NCBI GenBank assembly: GCA_033721955.1
Contig: JAWVZY010000017.1
Coordinates: 1-16,536 of the forward strand
Direction: 5' to 3'
Source of the DNA: JAWVZY01 sp033721955
GTDB taxonomy: Bacteria; Patescibacteriota; Minisyncoccia; Spechtbacterales; 2-12-FULL-38-22
DNA: 16,536 bases
Part shown: positions 14,043 to 16,536 of the stretch, piece by piece
Layout of the letters: each line of letters starts with the position of its first letter
How positions within the stretch are numbered: the first letter of the stretch is position 1
Made by a program: the position numbers and the translations under genes
Notes under the pieces: generated by a model
Seen by the model: the letters and a program-made list of their open reading frames with translations, nothing else
What the model was told of the DNA's origin: nothing
Databases searched by the model: none

Positions 14043-15095
14043 ATGTTGGATGGTTTCAGTGAAGAGAGATTCAGATATTACCGGGATATAAAAGCATTGC
14101 AATCTAAAATAGAAGAGCATGTAAAGGTAGACAGAAAGAAATTGATACAATTTGCGCAGGAAATTGCAGAAAAAGAACTTCGTGTGCCCAATTGGGGTCC
14201 TCCCTATTTTCCTAATTTTCCTCCTGAAAATAATGAAATATTTTTGCGCCACCTTTTGATAGGCAATGCCCTTAATTTTTGCTACACCGAACCCTCGCAT
14301 GAGAAATTTGCAGTATCATGGACGCCTCCAGGTGAAGAAGAGGAGCAATTGTTCGTCGGCAGTAAAGGAATGTGGGCAGCGCTTTCGCGCGCCTATAAAG
14401 ATGGGCTTGATATTTACAGTGGCCGTGTTTTGAAAAATTTGACCATTAAAGATGTAAAGCATATTTTTCGCACAGATGCCGGACCCCTGCCTCTTATTTC
14501 AAAGAGATGGGCTAATCTTGTGGATGTGGGTTCTTATCTGCACTTGCTTGATATAGGTAATATGTCACTGGGTGATATTTTGGATGTATATGGTGACGCG
14601 AAATTTATATTGAACTTTCTTAAAAGTTCTATGACAGTAGCTTATGGCATGGATGGTATAAATACTCATAAGGTATATAGCTCTGGCTCTGTACCTTTTA
14701 GGTATATTCATTTTGATAAGCGCGCAAGATTATTTGTTGTCATGTATGAGGGTCGTGCCAGAAGTTCGGAGGGAGAGCTTGAAACACTTGAAGGGCTGGA
14801 TGCAATAGGCCCTATAACTGATTACCAGGTGCCAAAGATATTTAGGCATTTTGGAGTATTAAAATACAGCAATGAATTGTCCCATAAGGTGGATAATAAA
14901 ATAGAGCTTCCCGAATACAGTTTAGAGGAATTTGCCTTAAGGGCTGCTACATATATTGCCACAGAAGAGCTTTATTACGCCCTTCGCTATATACGTGATG
15001 AAGATATAAGTATGGTTGAGTTGGATTATTTGCTTTGGTCGCAAGGCCGCAGGGCAGAAGGAGAGCATCACATTACTTTAACTGACAACTATTAA
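14043..15095 (+). CDS. Queuosine-salvage glycosylase family protein (Qng1/DUF2419-like)
   Basis: A 350-residue protein that I match from memory to the Q-salvage family (DUF2419, eukaryotic QNG1/C9orf64), which releases queuine from queuosine 5'-monophosphate so that the base can be reused by tRNA-guanine transglycosylase. Shared blocks in order: NALNFCY (residues 75-81), GSKGMWAALSRAYKDGLDI (106-124), LTIKDVKHIFRTD (133-145), FDKRARLFVVM (224-234), ITDYQVPKIFRHFGVLKYS (258-276), and VELDYLLWSQGR with a terminal H..T (325-345). The DY of ITDYQVPK corresponds to the conserved active-site Asp region. Length is normal for the family. It is a single-gene unit with its own promoter and terminator. 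Substrate is inference; the family match is good. Confidence 0.83.
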   Translation: MLDGFSEERFRYYRDIKALQSKIEEHVKVDRKKLIQFAQEIAEKELRVPNWGPPYFPNFPPENNEIFLRHLLIGNALNFCYTEPSHEKFAVSWTPPGEEEEQLFVGSKGMWAALSRAYKDGLDIYSGRVLKNLTIKDVKHIFRTDAGPLPLISKRWANLVDVGSYLHLLDIGNMSLGDILDVYGDAKFILNFLKSSMTVAYGMDGINTHKVYSSGSVPFRYIHFDKRARLFVVMYEGRARSSEGELETLEGLDAIGPITDYQVPKIFRHFGVLKYSNELSHKVDNKIELPEYSLEEFALRAATYIATEELYYALRYIRDEDISMVELDYLLWSQGRRAEGEHHITLTDNY

Positions 15096-15098
15096 TTT

Positions 15099-15125
15099 AA
15101 GATCCCGCCGGAGCGGGATTTTTTT
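15099..15125 (+). terminator. Intrinsic terminator after the queuosine-salvage gene
   Basis: Stem ATCCCGC/GCGGGAT with loop CGGA, followed by seven T. It is overlapped by the stop codon of the convergent reverse-strand gene at 15124. Confidence 0.87.
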
Positions 15126-16536
15126 ATTCAGGCAGCTTGCAGTATTTACATTCTTGGCAGAACTCTCCTTTCTCCAGGAATTCTAAACTTTGTATTTGCC
15201 TCCACGCTTCTTTCAATGTTTGTTTAAATTCGTTGTAGGCGGTATTTTCTATAGGCACTTCAATTTGCTTATTTACTTCTACAAAATCAAGCACGAATTG
15301 CTTGGGGGTGTGTTTGAATGTATCATCTGCTTCTGCCAGAAGTTTATAAAACATAAGCTGGCGGTGCATTTTAGGCGCGTTTTTATCTTTGGTTTCTCCC
15401 AGGATAGCATTTTTTGTTTTATGTTTTTGAGATGTTTTATAATCTACAAATTTTACATCTTCGTCCCGTAGGGGAGAGATCTTATCTATAATACCGGCAA
15501 TTCTAACATCATCCCATACAACAGAGCCCTTTTTAAACCTATACTCAACGTATAGGGGCTGGCTTTCATTTTTTAGAGTATTTTCAAAATATTCGGGCAT
15601 ATTTTCGCGTGCTCGTTCAAGCATTTGTCTGTTTTCAGTTTCAGAGAGTGTTGAATTTTTCTCAATATATTCTGTGATAAATAACAGGAGATTATCCAGC
15701 GTTCGTTCATTTTGAGGTATTTCAAAATATCTTTGCAGGGCTGAGTGCACAGCGTTTCCATAGGTTAAGCTTGAGGTTTGTACCGTGGGTACCTGAAGTA
15801 CTTTTTCGTATAAAAATTGGCGCGGACATTCTAAAAATGTATTTAGGGACGTCGGGTTTAGGGCGTACGAGGCAGATGTTACTATATTTTTTACTATTTC
15901 TTGCTCCAATTCTGTGTGTGGTTTTGGTTCCTCAAGTTCTTTTATAAGGAATTCACTGACATCTTTTTCTATGGCCTTTGAGTTTATATGTTTTTTAAGT
16001 TCTTCAGTAAATAGCGCGGCCTGTGTTTGGCGCGCGTCTTCAGAGGTGCCTCCAATGCCATTTGCATAGACCTTAGAATATGTGATGTAGGCGCGTTTTT
16101 TGGCGCGGGTTAGTGCTACGTAAAATAATTTGCGCTCATCCTCTTGGTTTGTTTGAGGTACGGGTACGCCCTCCGGTAGTTTTAGGCCTCGGCTACGCTT
16201 ACTTTTACCCCATGCCTGCTGTACCGCATGTGTTATAAATACATTTTCATATTCAAGGCCTTTAACTTTATGAGCTGTCATTACTTGTACCGAGTTTTCA
16301 AGACCCAGTGAGGCGGTTGAGGGTTTTAGGGGTATATCAAGGCGCCTGTGGCTTGCGAAATGTTCAAGTATATCGCGTATACGCAGCTCAGGATTTCCTG
16401 CTTGCACGCGTTTTGCCTCATCAGTGAGCGCACGTATATTTGCAAGTATATAGGGATAATCATCCTTTGTTAGCGCCCACTCAAGGAAACCGCTTTTATC
16501 CAGAAGCTCTTTTAGCCAGTGAGCACCTGTTTTAAC
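15124..16536 (-). CDS. UvrD/RecB-like helicase fused to a PD-(D/E)XK nuclease (5' end missing)
   Basis: The frame stays open to the right edge, so the GTG at 16407 is not the true start; the N-terminal helicase motifs lie outside. Visible are late superfamily 1 helicase motifs: VMTAHKVKGLEYENVFI (near 16290-16235) and EDERKLFYVALTRAKKR (near 16138-16095), the latter with the motif VI Arg. A RecB-family nuclease domain follows: GNAVHSAL (conserved His), GIIDKI, VDYKT (Asp and Lys) and QLMFY. One Cys in FLECPRQF (15826-15828) and three in CQECKYC (15139-15159) should hold a 4Fe-4S cluster, as in AddB and Cas4-like nucleases. It probably unwinds and trims DNA at breaks. The gene ends at the terminator of its convergent neighbour. 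Confidence 0.88.
   Translation of the reverse strand, partial: VKTGAHWLKELLDKSGFLEWALTKDDYPYILANIRALTDEAKRVQAGNPELRIRDILEHFASHRRLDIPLKPSTASLGLENSVQVMTAHKVKGLEYENVFITHAVQQAWGKSKRSRGLKLPEGVPVPQTNQEDERKLFYVALTRAKKRAYITYSKVYANGIGGTSEDARQTQAALFTEELKKHINSKAIEKDVSEFLIKELEEPKPHTELEQEIVKNIVTSASYALNPTSLNTFLECPRQFLYEKVLQVPTVQTSSLTYGNAVHSALQRYFEIPQNERTLDNLLLFITEYIEKNSTLSETENRQMLERARENMPEYFENTLKNESQPLYVEYRFKKGSVVWDDVRIAGIIDKISPLRDEDVKFVDYKTSQKHKTKNAILGETKDKNAPKMHRQLMFYKLLAEADDTFKHTPKQFVLDFVEVNKQIEVPIENTAYNEFKQTLKEAWRQIQSLEFLEKGEFCQECKYCKLPE

Noticed and set aside
2..16536. TGA recoding as in Gracilibacteria or Absconditabacteria
   Set aside because: All genes are full length with TGA read as stop, and no conserved domain crosses an in-frame TGA.
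2..16536. CRISPR arrays, tRNA or rRNA genes, insertion sequences
   Set aside because: No regularly spaced repeats, cloverleaf sequences, rRNA segments or transposase motifs were found by reading both strands.

Overview
This window looks like ordinary chromosome from a small-genome bacterium. It is AT-rich and gene-dense: 19 protein genes, almost no intergenic space, and no stretch over 300 bases without a gene. Several features point to the Candidate Phyla Radiation (Patescibacteria), probably a Parcubacteria-like lineage. These are a signal-less two-helix T4SS-type pilin, a secreted metalloprotease with 'GDE+V+...KRW+QT' C-terminal repeats, a SecA with an unusual acidic insertion, DUF3137-like and SIMPL membrane proteins, and few Shine-Dalgarno sites. 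The placement is inference from remembered gene families. All 19 stops are TAA or TAG, and no reading frame needs TGA recoding.

Layout. Positions 1-3142 hold a forward run: the 3' part of a surface metalloprotease, a pilin-like protein, murB and a short ribosome-hibernation factor, closed by a strong terminator. At 3140-3829 a CDP-alcohol phosphatidyltransferase forms its own unit with promoter, an exceptionally good ribosome-binding site and terminator. Positions 3834-9719 carry a PHP-domain hydrolase, secA, a DUF3137-like membrane protein, DUF1653, an MTH1-like Nudix hydrolase and an ITPA-like XTP/dITP pyrophosphatase. The last three overlap or abut. From 9720 to 12200 three genes each appear to have a promoter: a D-2-hydroxyacid dehydrogenase, a membrane-anchored SIMPL protein and a cytidylyltransferase-like enzyme. 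A small reverse-strand membrane protein follows, then a DEDDy exonuclease and endonuclease III. At 13973-15125 a queuosine-salvage (Qng1/DUF2419) gene stands alone with promoter, Shine-Dalgarno site and terminator. The right edge holds the 3' part of a reverse-strand UvrD-like helicase fused to a PD-(D/E)XK nuclease.

Functional themes are envelope and secretion (murB, secA, phospholipid enzyme, surface protease), nucleotide-pool cleaning and DNA repair (Nudix, ITPA, Nth, exonuclease, helicase-nuclease) and tRNA-modification salvage (Qng1).

The items most worth a second look are: a 30-bp, 28-identity direct repeat of the secA 3' end on both sides of the DUF3137-like gene; the DUF1653-MTH1-ITPA coupled trio; Qng1 as an isolated unit; an endonuclease III with no cysteine; and the acidic insertion in SecA. 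I see no CRISPR array, tRNA, rRNA, transposase or integrase.
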